From: Dehalococcoidales bacterium
GTDB lineage: Bacteria; Chloroflexota; Dehalococcoidia; Dehalococcoidales; UBA2162
Assembly: GCA_020343555.1 (NCBI GenBank)
Contig: CP070800.1
Location: 2,208,116 to 2,272,115, forward strand
Direction: 5' to 3'
DNA length: 64,000 nt
Positions 39,832 through 49,180 of this stretch are shown piece after piece. Positions within the stretch are counted from its first letter, which is position 1; the number at the start of each line of letters is the position of its first letter. The translations under genes and the position numbers were made by a program. Under the pieces are notes generated by a model. The model searched no databases, was not told where the DNA came from, and saw only the letters and a program-made list of their open reading frames with translations.

Positions 39832-39998
39832 CTTCTGCAGCCCCTTTTTATTTTCTAATTCATATTGGTCGAATTATCAGATTAATTATTACCCATAGAA
39901 CGTCTCTGTATCAAATGCGACAGGATAATCTCATCATCAAGTATTTGCGTGACTTTATGGTTTCGGTTTATTCTTTCATAGGAGGTTGTGGTGTTACT

Positions 39999-40841
39999 AT
40001 GACGGATTCTATTATTTCCGCTGACAAAATAGAAGAACTGAAACAAGTTTCCAGAGAACTGAAAATCGACGCACTAAAAATGATATACCGCAGAGGACAG
40101 GGACACCCGGGCGGAACTTTTTCTGCCGCTGAGATAATCACAGCTTTGTACTTTCACCAACTGCGTATAAGACCGAACGATCCAGGCTGGAAAGAAAGAG
40201 ACCGTTTTATATTAAGTAAAGGTCATGCCAGTGCTATTTTGTATGCTGCTCTGGCTCGCCTGGGCTATTTCCCGTCATCAGAAATTGAGAAGTGGGGGGA
40301 AATTGGCTGCTGTCTCCAGGGCCATCCGGATATGAACAAGACTCCCGGAGTCGACATGAGTACCGGATGCCTTGGTCATGGAATAAGTGTTGCCGCAGGA
40401 ATGTGCCTGATATCCAGACTGAAGGGATTGGATTCCAGGACTTATGTACTTGTCGGAGACGGTGAATGTCAGTCCGGGATCATATGGGAAGGTGTCATGC
40501 TGGCAGCGAAATACCGCCTGGCGAACCTGATAACCATACTCGATTACAACCAGGTCCAGCTTGATGGGAGACTGGATGAAATCCTCCCAATGGAACCAGT
40601 AAAGGATAAGTGGGCTTCTTTCGGCTGGAATGTAATCGAAATAGATGGACATGCTATCGTCCAGGTGCTTGATACGCTTCAACAGGCATCTAATACAACA
40701 GATATGCCCACAGTGATTATCGCAAATACGATTAAAGGAAAAGGCGTTTCTTTCATGGAAGGAAAAGCAGAATGGCACGGGAAAGTACCTTCCGAAGATG
40801 AAATGAAACTGGCAATCGAGGAGTTAACACGAAATGGTTGA
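39999..40841 (+). CDS. Transketolase, N-terminal half
   Basis: 280-residue TPP- and Mg-binding half of a split transketolase: GHPGGTFSAAEIITALYF, SKGHASAILYAAL, STGCLGHGISVAAGM and the GDGECQSG motif with the downstream Asn (LDYNQVQLDG). The ATG at 39999 follows AGGAGG with a long spacer; ATG 39915 would add 28 residues not seen in the family. Divergent from AOR copy 2 and translated together with the C-terminal half (8-base overlap). Confidence 0.9.
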   Translation: MTDSIISADKIEELKQVSRELKIDALKMIYRRGQGHPGGTFSAAEIITALYFHQLRIRPNDPGWKERDRFILSKGHASAILYAALARLGYFPSSEIEKWGEIGCCLQGHPDMNKTPGVDMSTGCLGHGISVAAGMCLISRLKGLDSRTYVLVGDGECQSGIIWEGVMLAAKYRLANLITILDYNQVQLDGRLDEILPMEPVKDKWASFGWNVIEIDGHAIVQVLDTLQQASNTTDMPTVIIANTIKGKGVSFMEGKAEWHGKVPSEDEMKLAIEELTRNG

Positions 40842-41778
40842 TATTGAATTTACACGTAAAATATTTGGTGAAACGCTGGCAGAATACGGCGCTGTTGATA
40901 GTAGTATCGTTGTCCTGACGGCTGACGTCTCATCGTCGGTGTTAACGAATTATTTTACTGAACAATTTCCTGAACGTTCTTTCAATACTGGAATCGCTGA
41001 AGCCGGGATGGTCGATACAGCCGTGGGGATGGCACTCACCGGTATGACTCCGTTCGTAAATACCTTCGCGGCGCTTTTCCTGAGAGGGGTAGAACAGATC
41101 CGTTCCTGTGTTGCCTATCCGGATATTAATGTGAAACTAATCGGCTCGTATGCCGGTCTTTCGGATTTCAAGGATGGACCGACTCACCATTCCATAATGG
41201 ATGTATCCGTGATGCGGAGTATGCCGAATATGATGGTCATTGTACCGTCCGACGGTACGGAAATCAGAAAAATGATACCGCTCATTGCACAGCACAGAGG
41301 TCCTGTATACCTCAGAATAAGCAGGGCTGACATGGTGAAGATCTTTCCCGATGATCATCAACCTGAGCTTGGAAGGGGAATTACAGTGCGTGAGGGAAAG
41401 GACGTCACTATTATCACGAACGGACATATTCTGAGTCGTTCTCTTGAAGCAGTCGAAATCCTCAAAGGAAAAGGTACCGATGCAAGGGTGGTCAATATGC
41501 ACACCGTAAAACCACTCGATACCCAACTGATTCTCGAGTGTGCACGTGAAACCGGGGCTTTCGTTACCGCGGAGGAACACTCGATAATCGGAGGACTTGG
41601 CAGTGCCGTTGCCGAAACACTGGGCCGTGAATTACCCGTGCCGGTGGAAATGGTCGGCATCAACGATACCTTCGCTGAAACCGCGCTCGATCACGATTCA
41701 CTACTCGACCATTACGGTATGGCGGTCAACGACATAGTTTTAGCCGCCGAAAAAGCTATATCAAGAAAAGGAAAATAG
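40834..41778 (+). CDS. Transketolase, C-terminal half
   Basis: 314 residues with the pyrimidine-binding domain (FNTGIAEAGMVDTAVGMALTGMTPFVNTFAALF, the catalytic Glu in GIAEAG) and the C-terminal domain (VNMHTVKPLDTQLILE, EEHSIIGGLGSAVAE). Split transketolases are common in archaea and anaerobes. Physiological substrates could be sugar phosphates or a 1-deoxyxylulose-like reaction; context does not decide. It converges on the VOC gene with 5 bases between. Confidence 0.9.
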   Translation: MVDIEFTRKIFGETLAEYGAVDSSIVVLTADVSSSVLTNYFTEQFPERSFNTGIAEAGMVDTAVGMALTGMTPFVNTFAALFLRGVEQIRSCVAYPDINVKLIGSYAGLSDFKDGPTHHSIMDVSVMRSMPNMMVIVPSDGTEIRKMIPLIAQHRGPVYLRISRADMVKIFPDDHQPELGRGITVREGKDVTIITNGHILSRSLEAVEILKGKGTDARVVNMHTVKPLDTQLILECARETGAFVTAEEHSIIGGLGSAVAETLGRELPVPVEMVGINDTFAETALDHDSLLDHYGMAVNDIVLAAEKAISRKGK

Positions 41779-41783
41779 TATAA

Positions 41784-42260
41784 TTACGCATCCGGAGGTG
41801 GTTGTATCAGTTCGACGATAACGCCACCGGTCTTGTCAGAATCCAGATAAGCAAAGCCACTCCCATCGGGACGGGCAAAGCCCTGCGTCACCTTAAAACC
41901 TGCCTGTTCGGCATTGTTTACACTTTCACCGAGTGACTCGACCTGGAATCCGATATGGTGAAGTCCCTCTCCATGTTCTTTGAGAAAGTCCTCGTGTATC
42001 GTTTTCCCGTCGATAAGTTCGATTAATTCTATCTCTATGTTCCCAAGATTAAAAAAGGCTCGTTTACCACGGTAACCGGCAGACTGACCATAATAGGTTG
42101 CATCAGAATAATCCACATACTTGATCTCATAGGGGCCGAAACCGAACATTTCAGTATAGTATTTAATCGTTTCATCAATATTGTTTACCACTATCCCGAT
42201 CTGACAGAAAGCGGATGGTTTAAGGATCCCTTTTTCAGACTTGGATTGTTGTTGACTCAT
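41784..42260 (-). CDS. VOC superfamily protein, methylmalonyl-CoA epimerase-like (copy 2)
   Basis: 158 residues, clearly a paralogue of the gene at 34994: FCQIGIVVNNIDETIKYYTEMFGFGPYEI, EGLHHIGFQVESL, and the closing GVIVELIQ with Glu. ATG follows AAAGGAG. Likely same operon as the epimerase and 3-hydroxyacyl-CoA dehydrogenase upstream of it. Substrate unknown. Confidence 0.8.
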   Translation of the reverse strand: MSQQQSKSEKGILKPSAFCQIGIVVNNIDETIKYYTEMFGFGPYEIKYVDYSDATYYGQSAGYRGKRAFFNLGNIEIELIELIDGKTIHEDFLKEHGEGLHHIGFQVESLGESVNNAEQAGFKVTQGFARPDGSGFAYLDSDKTGGVIVELIQPPPDA

Positions 42261-42293
42261 GTTAAAGCTCCTTTAAAATATTAGTTAGTTTTG

Positions 42294-43259
42294 TTAGATG
42301 CCGTAGCGTTCAGGATATGATTTAATATCCTTCTCGAATGCATCGATAATACGGTCGATGGTATCATACTCGGGACGCCATCCCCACTCATTCCTGGCAT
42401 AACTGTCATCGAATTTTTTCAGAATCCTGAAATCGTTACCAATCTCTTCCAGTGACGAATCCGGTTTGTAAATAACCTTCGCATCCCTGTACCGGTTTCC
42501 GAGGGTCGTTTCCAGCTCGGTGGCGGTCACAAACTCGGGAATGCCGGCTACGTTATAATTCATCATCCTGATATTTCCTCTCGGTGCTTGAAGAACCATG
42601 GCTGCCGCTCTTGCGGCATCTTTCACATATATCATGGATATTGCCGTCTCAGGATGAGCGTAGATGCACTCGTTTGTCTTGCTGTTAATAGCATCTTCTA
42701 TCATAGCCGGAGCCCAGTGACCCTGCGTTCGTACGCCGGGTCCTATCATCTGAGCGTATCGAATCGACCTGAAATCCAGTCCGAATTTCCTGTTATAGTA
42801 ACGACCCAGGCCTTCGCAGTAAAGCTTGCCACATCCATAAAAAGTAATGGGTCTTTGAATACTTACGTCTGTCAATACTTCGTCAAGTAGAAGCCCGAAT
42901 GTACCGAAGGTGCTGGTGAACATCATCTTCCCAACATTGAATATTCGTGCGGCTTCAAGGACATTATAGGTACCGATTACATTCGTCTGAAAAGATCCCC
43001 ATGGATTAAGGTCGGAAGCATTGGTCAGCATTGAACCCAGGTGATAGATTTCTGTCACACCGTTTTCTTTTACGGCATTCATTACCTGAGAATAGTTGCC
43101 TAGATCTCCCTGTACAATTTTACAATCACTGACTATATCAGCGATTCGAAATCGGTTGATCGTGATATCAAACAGTACCACCTTTTCTCCCTGCTCAACT
43201 AGCAAGCGTGCAAGCTCTGCACCGACGTATCCGGTTCCTCCTGTAATCAACTTCGTCAT
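42294..43259 (-). CDS. NAD-dependent epimerase/dehydratase (extended SDR)
   Basis: 321 residues. ITGGTGYVGAELARLL binds NAD; YHLGSMLTN and the catalytic FYGCGKLYCE (Tyr-x-x-x-Lys) are present, with RYAQMIGPG further on. Acts on a sugar nucleotide or, given the neighbours, possibly on a 3-hydroxy/3-oxo acyl compound. It lies 5 bases after the 3-hydroxyacyl-CoA dehydrogenase. Confidence 0.85.
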   Translation of the reverse strand: MTKLITGGTGYVGAELARLLVEQGEKVVLFDITINRFRIADIVSDCKIVQGDLGNYSQVMNAVKENGVTEIYHLGSMLTNASDLNPWGSFQTNVIGTYNVLEAARIFNVGKMMFTSTFGTFGLLLDEVLTDVSIQRPITFYGCGKLYCEGLGRYYNRKFGLDFRSIRYAQMIGPGVRTQGHWAPAMIEDAINSKTNECIYAHPETAISMIYVKDAARAAAMVLQAPRGNIRMMNYNVAGIPEFVTATELETTLGNRYRDAKVIYKPDSSLEEIGNDFRILKKFDDSYARNEWGWRPEYDTIDRIIDAFEKDIKSYPERYGI

Positions 43260-43264
43260 TTCAA

Positions 43265-44215
43265 TTATTCTCCGTTATTTCTGTATAGAGCTTTAAGTCG
43301 TCGGATCAGGTCCCTGTCCCGTTTCTCTACTTCACTTTCATACTGGTCTGGATCCATGAACCACGGCGTTCCTTCGGCATAACGACTTCGAATCTTATTC
43401 ACAAGTTCAGTAGATAATCCCCAGCTTTCATCAGCCTCTTTTTCTGCATAATTTTCGAGGACGTCCTTTGGCCATCTCCACATCCCGGCAATATCGAAAT
43501 GCTTCATCGATCCTTCAAAAGGCATTCGAAAACCACAAGTGGTAATAATACCGAGTTCGATGTCTTCAGCGGACGCAACACCCTCAGCCCACAAAATATT
43601 GGCTTCATGACGCATCGCATCCTGCAGCCTGTTTATTACATGTCCAGTTCGTTCTTTTTGCAATCTGATCGGAATTTTCCCTATCTTCTCCATTAGCTGG
43701 CAGGTGATATCGTATGTTATCTGTGAAGTTCCCGGTCCTCCGCACACTTCCACTCCGGGTACAATATGAGGAGGAGCGAAATAATGGGTTATTACTACTT
43801 TATCCTGGCGGTTAACCTCTGAAGCGAAATCACTCAGAATGAGCCAGGAGGTGTTGCTTGCCAGTATCGTTTCAGACGGGCAAATACTATCCAGCCGGTT
43901 AAACAACTGCCTTTTATCGTCGGATCTCTCGACTATGGCTTCGGTGATAAATTCGCTGTTCTGAGCTAACTCCTCAAGGTCAGTTGTTATCGATATATTT
44001 CCGATGGCTCCTTCGGCTTCTGTTTCTTCTATTAGTTTTTCATCGATGAACAAGCTAAGTGTTTTTTGTATATTATTTATAGCATTATTCAATACTTCAT
44101 CATTGACATCACAGAGGATTACCGGATAGTTACCGAGAGCGTAATTCAAGGCAATACCATGCCCCATCGTCCCCGCACCTACCACACCTATCCTTTTAAT
44201 ATCGTTTATCGCCAT
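43265..44215 (-). CDS. 3-hydroxyacyl-CoA dehydrogenase
   Basis: 316 residues: N-terminal NAD domain (IGVVGAGTMGHGIALNYALGN), SNTSWLILSDF, catalytic His in VVITHYFAPPHIVPGVEVCGG, and a helical C-terminal domain. It belongs to the HAD/lambda-crystallin/carnitine-dehydrogenase group; the HYFAPP form differs from the HFFNP of standard beta-oxidation enzymes, so a substrate other than plain acyl chains is possible. ATG with AAGGAG upstream; divergent from the flavoenzyme gene. Confidence 0.88.
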   Translation of the reverse strand: MAINDIKRIGVVGAGTMGHGIALNYALGNYPVILCDVNDEVLNNAINNIQKTLSLFIDEKLIEETEAEGAIGNISITTDLEELAQNSEFITEAIVERSDDKRQLFNRLDSICPSETILASNTSWLILSDFASEVNRQDKVVITHYFAPPHIVPGVEVCGGPGTSQITYDITCQLMEKIGKIPIRLQKERTGHVINRLQDAMRHEANILWAEGVASAEDIELGIITTCGFRMPFEGSMKHFDIAGMWRWPKDVLENYAEKEADESWGLSTELVNKIRSRYAEGTPWFMDPDQYESEVEKRDRDLIRRLKALYRNNGE

Positions 44216-44349
44216 GGATATTACTCCTTGTATGTATGTGGTTTGTAAGAAATCGATGTTTCGTTATGGTATAACTATATATTACACAATAGACTATCAA
44301 CAAATTAGTTTTGCATCAGACTCATTGATCAAGAGAAAAGGAGGTAACG

Positions 44350-46329
44350 ATGAATACTCCCAAAAAACTGTTTCAACCCATTACGATAGGCAACATAGAA
44401 TTGAGTAACAGGATAGTAATGGCTCCTCTTGGTATAGGATTTACCTTTGCTACCGAAGACGGCTCGGTAACAGATCGATTTATAGCATTTTATGAAGCCA
44501 GGGCCAAAGGTGGAGTTGGGCTTATACAACTGACTGTTGCAGCCTTGGGAAGACCGCACGCAACCGGGCTGGTATTCGCCCCGGGAATGTTGAGTATAAT
44601 CGATGACGAACATATCCCAAGTGCTAAAAAGTTCGTGGACGCCATACATGCACACGGAACGAAAGTAACTTTCCAGATAACTCACCACGGTTCGGCAACG
44701 GCTCGGGCAGTCCAGGCAAATCCTCCGGTTAATTATCCTGAACTGATGAGAGTCGTTACTGCCACCGGTACCACCGATCCTGTAACCGGTTTCCAGACTC
44801 ACTCGATGACCAAAGAAGAAATACAGGATGTGACCGAAGCGTTCGGCCAGGCGGCAAGGCGCGGAAAACTCGCCGGTTTCGATGGTGTACGAATACAGGG
44901 ATGCCATGCTTATCTCATTCGCCAGTTCCTCTCGCCACGTACGAACAAAAGAACTGACGAGTACGGCGGAAGTGTTGAAAACAGGGCAAGATTTGCCTGC
45001 GAAATTGTAAAGAGAGTAAGACAAGAGGTTGGTGAAGGATTCCCGATTATTTTCAGGATGAATGGTGACGAACATCTTGAAGGCGGTATCACCATGGCTG
45101 AAGCGGTGGAGCATGCCAAGCTGTTCGTAGAAGCAGGTGTGGACGTACTGGATGTATCATCAGGACCACCGGAAACATCTCACTGGCAGTATCCTATCAT
45201 GTTCCAGGAATCGGGCTGCCTGGTGCCTTCGGCAGCAGCAATAAAAAAAGCAGTTAATGTTCCGGTCATGGCTGTGGGTAAGATCAACGCAATCAACGGG
45301 GAAAGGATCTTACAGGAAGGCTCAGCTGACCTTATCCAGATGGGCAGGCCGCTTATGGCGGATCCCGACCTGGCGAACAAGGCAAAAGAAGGAAGACTGG
45401 ATGATATCCGACCCTGCATTTTCTGCGGACACTGCCAAGCAGGCGGTCCGGGAGGTGGCTACGCGAACTGCTCGGTTAACATGGCGATGGGCAAAGAACT
45501 GGAATACAGGTTAGAACCGGCTGAGAGAAAAAAGAAGGTGATGGTGATCGGCGGAGGTCCAGCCGGCATGGAAGCCGCCCGAACACTGGCGAAAAGAGGT
45601 CATGAGACATCTCTGTATGAAAAAAGCAATAAGCTGGGCGGCCAGTGGAACATAGTCGCAAATCATCTTCCGGAACAAACCGCCTTAATAAATTACCTTT
45701 CTCATGGGATGAAAAAGGCAGGCGTAAACATATTCCTGAACCAGGAAGTCACCGAAGAGACAGTCGGTGAGAACAAACCGGATGCCGTGGTAATAGCGAC
45801 AGGCTCCGTTCCGACGAGTCTCGATATTCCTGGTATCGATGGAGGAAACGTAGTGCAGGCAACCGATGTTTTGATGGGGAAAGCTGATACAGGGCAGCGC
45901 GTTGTAGTCATTGGCGGAAGGATCGTCGGTCTGAGTGCGGCATTATATATGGCGGAGCAAGGGAAAAACGTTTCTGTGATCACCAGGAGTGACATTGCCC
46001 GTGGACTTAACGGAAACATGAAAAAGACGCTGATCGAATTCCTGGTAAGAGAGGGAGTTCATATTTACCCGAAAGCCACTCCTGACAGTATAAGCGAAAA
46101 CGGCGTCAACATCTGGTGGACAATGAGAGAAGAACCAGTACGTGACAACGTTTTCCTGTTCCTCAAAGCTGATACAGTTGTGCTTGCAGTCGGTGCAGAA
46201 AACGACGATCAGCTTGTCAGTAAACTCGAAGGCACCGTGCCGGAGATATATCCTGTAGGCGACTGTGCTGGAAAAAGGAGTGTATTTGCCGCGATACGCG
46301 GCGGTTCGGAGATTGGCAGGACTATTTAG
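44350..46329 (+). CDS. FMN/FAD/Fe-S enoate reductase, BaiCD / 2,4-dienoyl-CoA reductase-like
   Basis: 659 residues. N-terminal old-yellow-enzyme barrel (IGNIELSNRIVMAPLG, GVRIQGCHAYLIRQFLSPRTNKRTD), then four Cys for one [4Fe-4S] (CIFCGHCQAGG with a later NCSVN), then an FAD domain (VMVIGGGPAGMEAARTLAKRGH) and an NAD(P) domain (VVVIGGRIVGLSAALYMAEQG). Second-motif GGRIVG lacks the usual third Gly. Reduces or oxidises an enoyl or unsaturated ketone. ATG after AAAGGAGG. Confidence 0.9.
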   Translation: MNTPKKLFQPITIGNIELSNRIVMAPLGIGFTFATEDGSVTDRFIAFYEARAKGGVGLIQLTVAALGRPHATGLVFAPGMLSIIDDEHIPSAKKFVDAIHAHGTKVTFQITHHGSATARAVQANPPVNYPELMRVVTATGTTDPVTGFQTHSMTKEEIQDVTEAFGQAARRGKLAGFDGVRIQGCHAYLIRQFLSPRTNKRTDEYGGSVENRARFACEIVKRVRQEVGEGFPIIFRMNGDEHLEGGITMAEAVEHAKLFVEAGVDVLDVSSGPPETSHWQYPIMFQESGCLVPSAAAIKKAVNVPVMAVGKINAINGERILQEGSADLIQMGRPLMADPDLANKAKEGRLDDIRPCIFCGHCQAGGPGGGYANCSVNMAMGKELEYRLEPAERKKKVMVIGGGPAGMEAARTLAKRGHETSLYEKSNKLGGQWNIVANHLPEQTALINYLSHGMKKAGVNIFLNQEVTEETVGENKPDAVVIATGSVPTSLDIPGIDGGNVVQATDVLMGKADTGQRVVVIGGRIVGLSAALYMAEQGKNVSVITRSDIARGLNGNMKKTLIEFLVREGVHIYPKATPDSISENGVNIWWTMREEPVRDNVFLFLKADTVVLAVGAENDDQLVSKLEGTVPEIYPVGDCAGKRSVFAAIRGGSEIGRTI

Positions 46330-46370
46330 AGAATCTCTGATTAACACCACATACTATCGATCATAACATT

Positions 46371-46460
46371 CCTCTCCCTTGATGGGAGAGGTTAGGTGAG
46401 GGTGAAAAGTAACGATTTGAAGCCCCCTCACCCTGACCCTCTCCCGCGATGGGGAGAGGG
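46371..46460. repeat. Two-armed inverted repeat at convergent gene ends
   Basis: Two hairpins, CCTCTCCC-TTGAT-GGGAGAGG (46371-46391) and CCCTCTCCC with its complement (46437-46460). The intervening bases GGTGAGGG and CCCTCACC also pair, so the whole unit is a large imperfect palindrome. The core CCCTCACCCTGACCCTCTCC is a sequence seen as dispersed repeats in many bacterial genomes. It lies between the stops at 46329 and 46479 and may serve as a terminator for both. Confidence 0.6.
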
Positions 46461-46478
46461 TACTTCGTTCTCCGAAGA

Positions 46479-48344
46479 TTATCCGGGGTACTTTTTCATA
46501 TCTTCTGCTATGCGGTCGAGTCCAAGTTCATCAAGCTTTTCACTCGTCGGGATACCTTTTTGCGACCAACCTCTCATCTCATAATACTCGTCAAGGAACT
46601 TATCCAGGTTTTTGACTACCTGGCCTTCACCTTCATCGACACCGGTGTGTGTTACCGGTTCCGTCTGGACACGCTGCGGTAAGGTATCGTGCCTGCGGTC
46701 AAATCCTTCACGCACGTTAAAGGCACGATCCATGTTGACGATCCTTTCACCTACCGTATTCACGTAATCCCAGCTTCCGAATTCTTCAATCCCGGTCGCA
46801 GCAGCCAGCATTTCAGGGAATAACTCCTGTATCCATCCTCCGTGATTTTCAGAAAAAGCGCAGAGTATACCTGTTTCTCTGAGCGCAGCTCGATGCTGAT
46901 TATAAATAACAATATCGGCTTTCTCTTCTTCTGCAAAACGATCGACCGCTCTCGGTACCGGAACACCCATTTCCTGGAAAGCTAGTGCTCCGTTTCCATG
47001 ACTGCCGCCGATACTCGATGTAGCGTACCCAAATCCGGTCGCCTTGAGACCCCTGGGTTCGTAGGCAGGAAGCTCCAATCCTTTTACCTGCATCGCATAA
47101 TACTCCGAATCTTTACCGATTCTTTGTGCTGCTCTGACGGTGCCATCTGCCAGGACGTCTCCGAAACCTTCTCTTTTCGCTATTTTTTCTATCAGCGAAA
47201 TCATCGCAGCGTGATTACCATAGGTCAGGTTAAGACCGTCGGTATCAGCTTTTGTTAGGATACCCTTTTCATATAATTCGAAAGCGAATCCGATACAGCT
47301 TCCCGTGCTTATGGTATCCAGGCCGAGTTCATCGCAGAGTTCGTCCGCAGCTATTGCCGCTTCCCTGCTGTTGCTGTCTATTGTACCGGTGAAAGCCCAG
47401 ACACTCTCGTATTCCGGGCCTTCGCTGTGAGCACCTTTGTACGGCCCATCCTGCACGGTATGCACCTGTCCACACCGGGCACCACAGCTGTAACAGCCTG
47501 AATTACCCACTTTCATCTCTCTGAATCTGTCACCGGAGAGTTCTTCAAATCCATCCATCCTTCCCCAGCGGAAATTCCGGGTAGGATAAACCCCGAGTGC
47601 ATTTCTGGAGATAGCACCTCCAGTTGTTCCTCCCTGCCTGAATCCTTCAAATCCTCTCGCGGATCGGAGTATTTCAATCTGCCGGTTGATCAGTACTTTC
47701 AGTTTTTCAGGATCATAAACGGATATATTCCTGTCAGCGTTAATTGCAATCGCTTTCAAGTTCTTTGATGCCATCACAGTCCCGGTGCCGCAACGGCTGG
47801 CTGTCCTTCTTCCTGAAACGATAGCTGCATACCTCACAAGGTTTTCGGCAGCAGGTCCAACACAGGCTGTTCGTGTATTATTTCCGTGTTGTGCAGTAAT
47901 CCAGTCCTGTGCCTTTTGGGAAGTCCGCCCCCAGATTTCACCGGCATCTTCAATATTTACACGTTCCGGTGTAACGTACACGTAGACCGGTTTTTCCGAT
48001 TTACCCTCGACAATGACCAGGTCATACCCGGCGAATTTCAGCCAGGCAGCGAAGTCTGCACCCCCTGATGAACGGGCGTAGCATCCGGTCAACGGGCTTT
48101 TCGTAATCGACAGCCAGCGGGAAGCACTCTGTACGGTCGTTCCGGCAAGAACTCCGTTACACAGTATCAGCTTGTTATCTTCTCCCAGTGGATCGGTACC
48201 GAATGCAAGTTCATCATACAGATATTTTATCGCCAGACCTCTACCTCCGATAAAAGTCATAATATCCTGTAGAGGTATATCTTCGTTTTCCACTTTTTCG
48301 GTAGATAGATTGATCCTTAGTAATGTGCCTGTTAAACCTTTCAT
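46479..48344 (-). CDS. Aldehyde ferredoxin oxidoreductase family protein (AOR copy 3)
   Basis: 621 residues, full-length. FIGGRGLAIKYLYDEL, GVLAGTTVQSASRW and RCGTGTVMASKNLKA are the pterin-domain signatures; Cys284, Cys287 and Cys291 give CxxCxxxC, with a distal Cys in TGILCAFSENHGG. ATG follows GGGAGGGG. It is the last gene of a minus-strand run of three SDRs, 23 bases after the nearest one, consistent with stepwise alcohol-to-acid oxidation. Confidence 0.92.
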   Translation of the reverse strand: MKGLTGTLLRINLSTEKVENEDIPLQDIMTFIGGRGLAIKYLYDELAFGTDPLGEDNKLILCNGVLAGTTVQSASRWLSITKSPLTGCYARSSGGADFAAWLKFAGYDLVIVEGKSEKPVYVYVTPERVNIEDAGEIWGRTSQKAQDWITAQHGNNTRTACVGPAAENLVRYAAIVSGRRTASRCGTGTVMASKNLKAIAINADRNISVYDPEKLKVLINRQIEILRSARGFEGFRQGGTTGGAISRNALGVYPTRNFRWGRMDGFEELSGDRFREMKVGNSGCYSCGARCGQVHTVQDGPYKGAHSEGPEYESVWAFTGTIDSNSREAAIAADELCDELGLDTISTGSCIGFAFELYEKGILTKADTDGLNLTYGNHAAMISLIEKIAKREGFGDVLADGTVRAAQRIGKDSEYYAMQVKGLELPAYEPRGLKATGFGYATSSIGGSHGNGALAFQEMGVPVPRAVDRFAEEEKADIVIYNQHRAALRETGILCAFSENHGGWIQELFPEMLAAATGIEEFGSWDYVNTVGERIVNMDRAFNVREGFDRRHDTLPQRVQTEPVTHTGVDEGEGQVVKNLDKFLDEYYEMRGWSQKGIPTSEKLDELGLDRIAEDMKKYPG

Positions 48345-48367
48345 TTTCCCCTCCCGATAACACCGAT

Positions 48368-49141
48368 TTATATCATGGAATTCCCGCCGTTAACACCTAT
48401 TGTCTGCCCGACGATGTCGCTGGCAACGTCAGAAACCAGGAACGTCACCACATTTGCCACGTCCTGAGGTTCGGTTAATCTTTTCAACGGGATACCCAGC
48501 CTGACGCCTTCCACCATTTCGGGACTCCGTACTTTTCCGTCCGGACCTCGAAGAAAGTTAGTCGTGGATAGACCGGGACAAACACAATTCACATTTATGC
48601 CCTTGTCTGCTACCTCAGTAGCAATCGACTTGGTAAAGGTAATAACCGCACCTTTACAGGAAGCATAGACCGAATTATTAGGACTGCCAGTTCTACCAAG
48701 ACCCGATGCGATGTTTATAATTTTTCCGTATTTTCTCTCCAGCATGCCGGGAACGACAGCCTTAGTACAGTTCATTACGCCGATAAACAAGAGGTTGACA
48801 GTCTTCTCCCAGTCTTCTTCTTTCGTTAAGTGGATGGGTCCTCCAGCACCACCTGCTCCGGCATTATTCACCAGGATGTCTATTATTCCGAACTCTGCCA
48901 AAGCCGTCTCAATCATTTCTTTCACCTGGCTGCTGTGTCCTACATCGGCTTTGACCGCTATTGATCTTCTTCCCAGATTCCTGATTTCATTTGCTGTCTG
49001 TTCTGCAGCTTCCAGGTTAATATCGTTGACAATGATATTACAGCCTTCTTTAGCCATGGTAATGGCTGTGGCGTGCCCGAATCCTATCTGACTCCCTGAA
49101 CCTGTTATCAATGCCACTTTATCAGTTAAGTTTAAGTCCAT
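48368..49141 (-). CDS. SDR-family oxidoreductase (SDR A)
   Basis: 257 residues. Cofactor loop TGSGSQIGFG, slightly longer than usual; VNDINLE (Asp favours NAD+); NNAGAGG; catalytic Tyr-Lys in NSVYASCKGA. FabG/cyclohexanol-dehydrogenase type. ATG with GGGGAGG upstream. Between SDR B and AOR copy 3 on the same strand. Confidence 0.9.
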   Translation of the reverse strand: MDLNLTDKVALITGSGSQIGFGHATAITMAKEGCNIIVNDINLEAAEQTANEIRNLGRRSIAVKADVGHSSQVKEMIETALAEFGIIDILVNNAGAGGAGGPIHLTKEEDWEKTVNLLFIGVMNCTKAVVPGMLERKYGKIINIASGLGRTGSPNNSVYASCKGAVITFTKSIATEVADKGINVNCVCPGLSTTNFLRGPDGKVRSPEMVEGVRLGIPLKRLTEPQDVANVVTFLVSDVASDIVGQTIGVNGGNSMI

Positions 49142-49180
49142 AATTACCTCCCCGTGTGTACATTTAATATCAGAATTGGT

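Noticed and set aside
39832..39998. Possible TPP riboswitch before the split transketolase
   Set aside because: No THI-box-like sequence such as CTGAGA followed by an ACCTG-type partner was seen.
44329..45114. 261-codon minus-strand ORF
   Set aside because: Antisense to the BaiCD-like gene, whose motifs are all intact.
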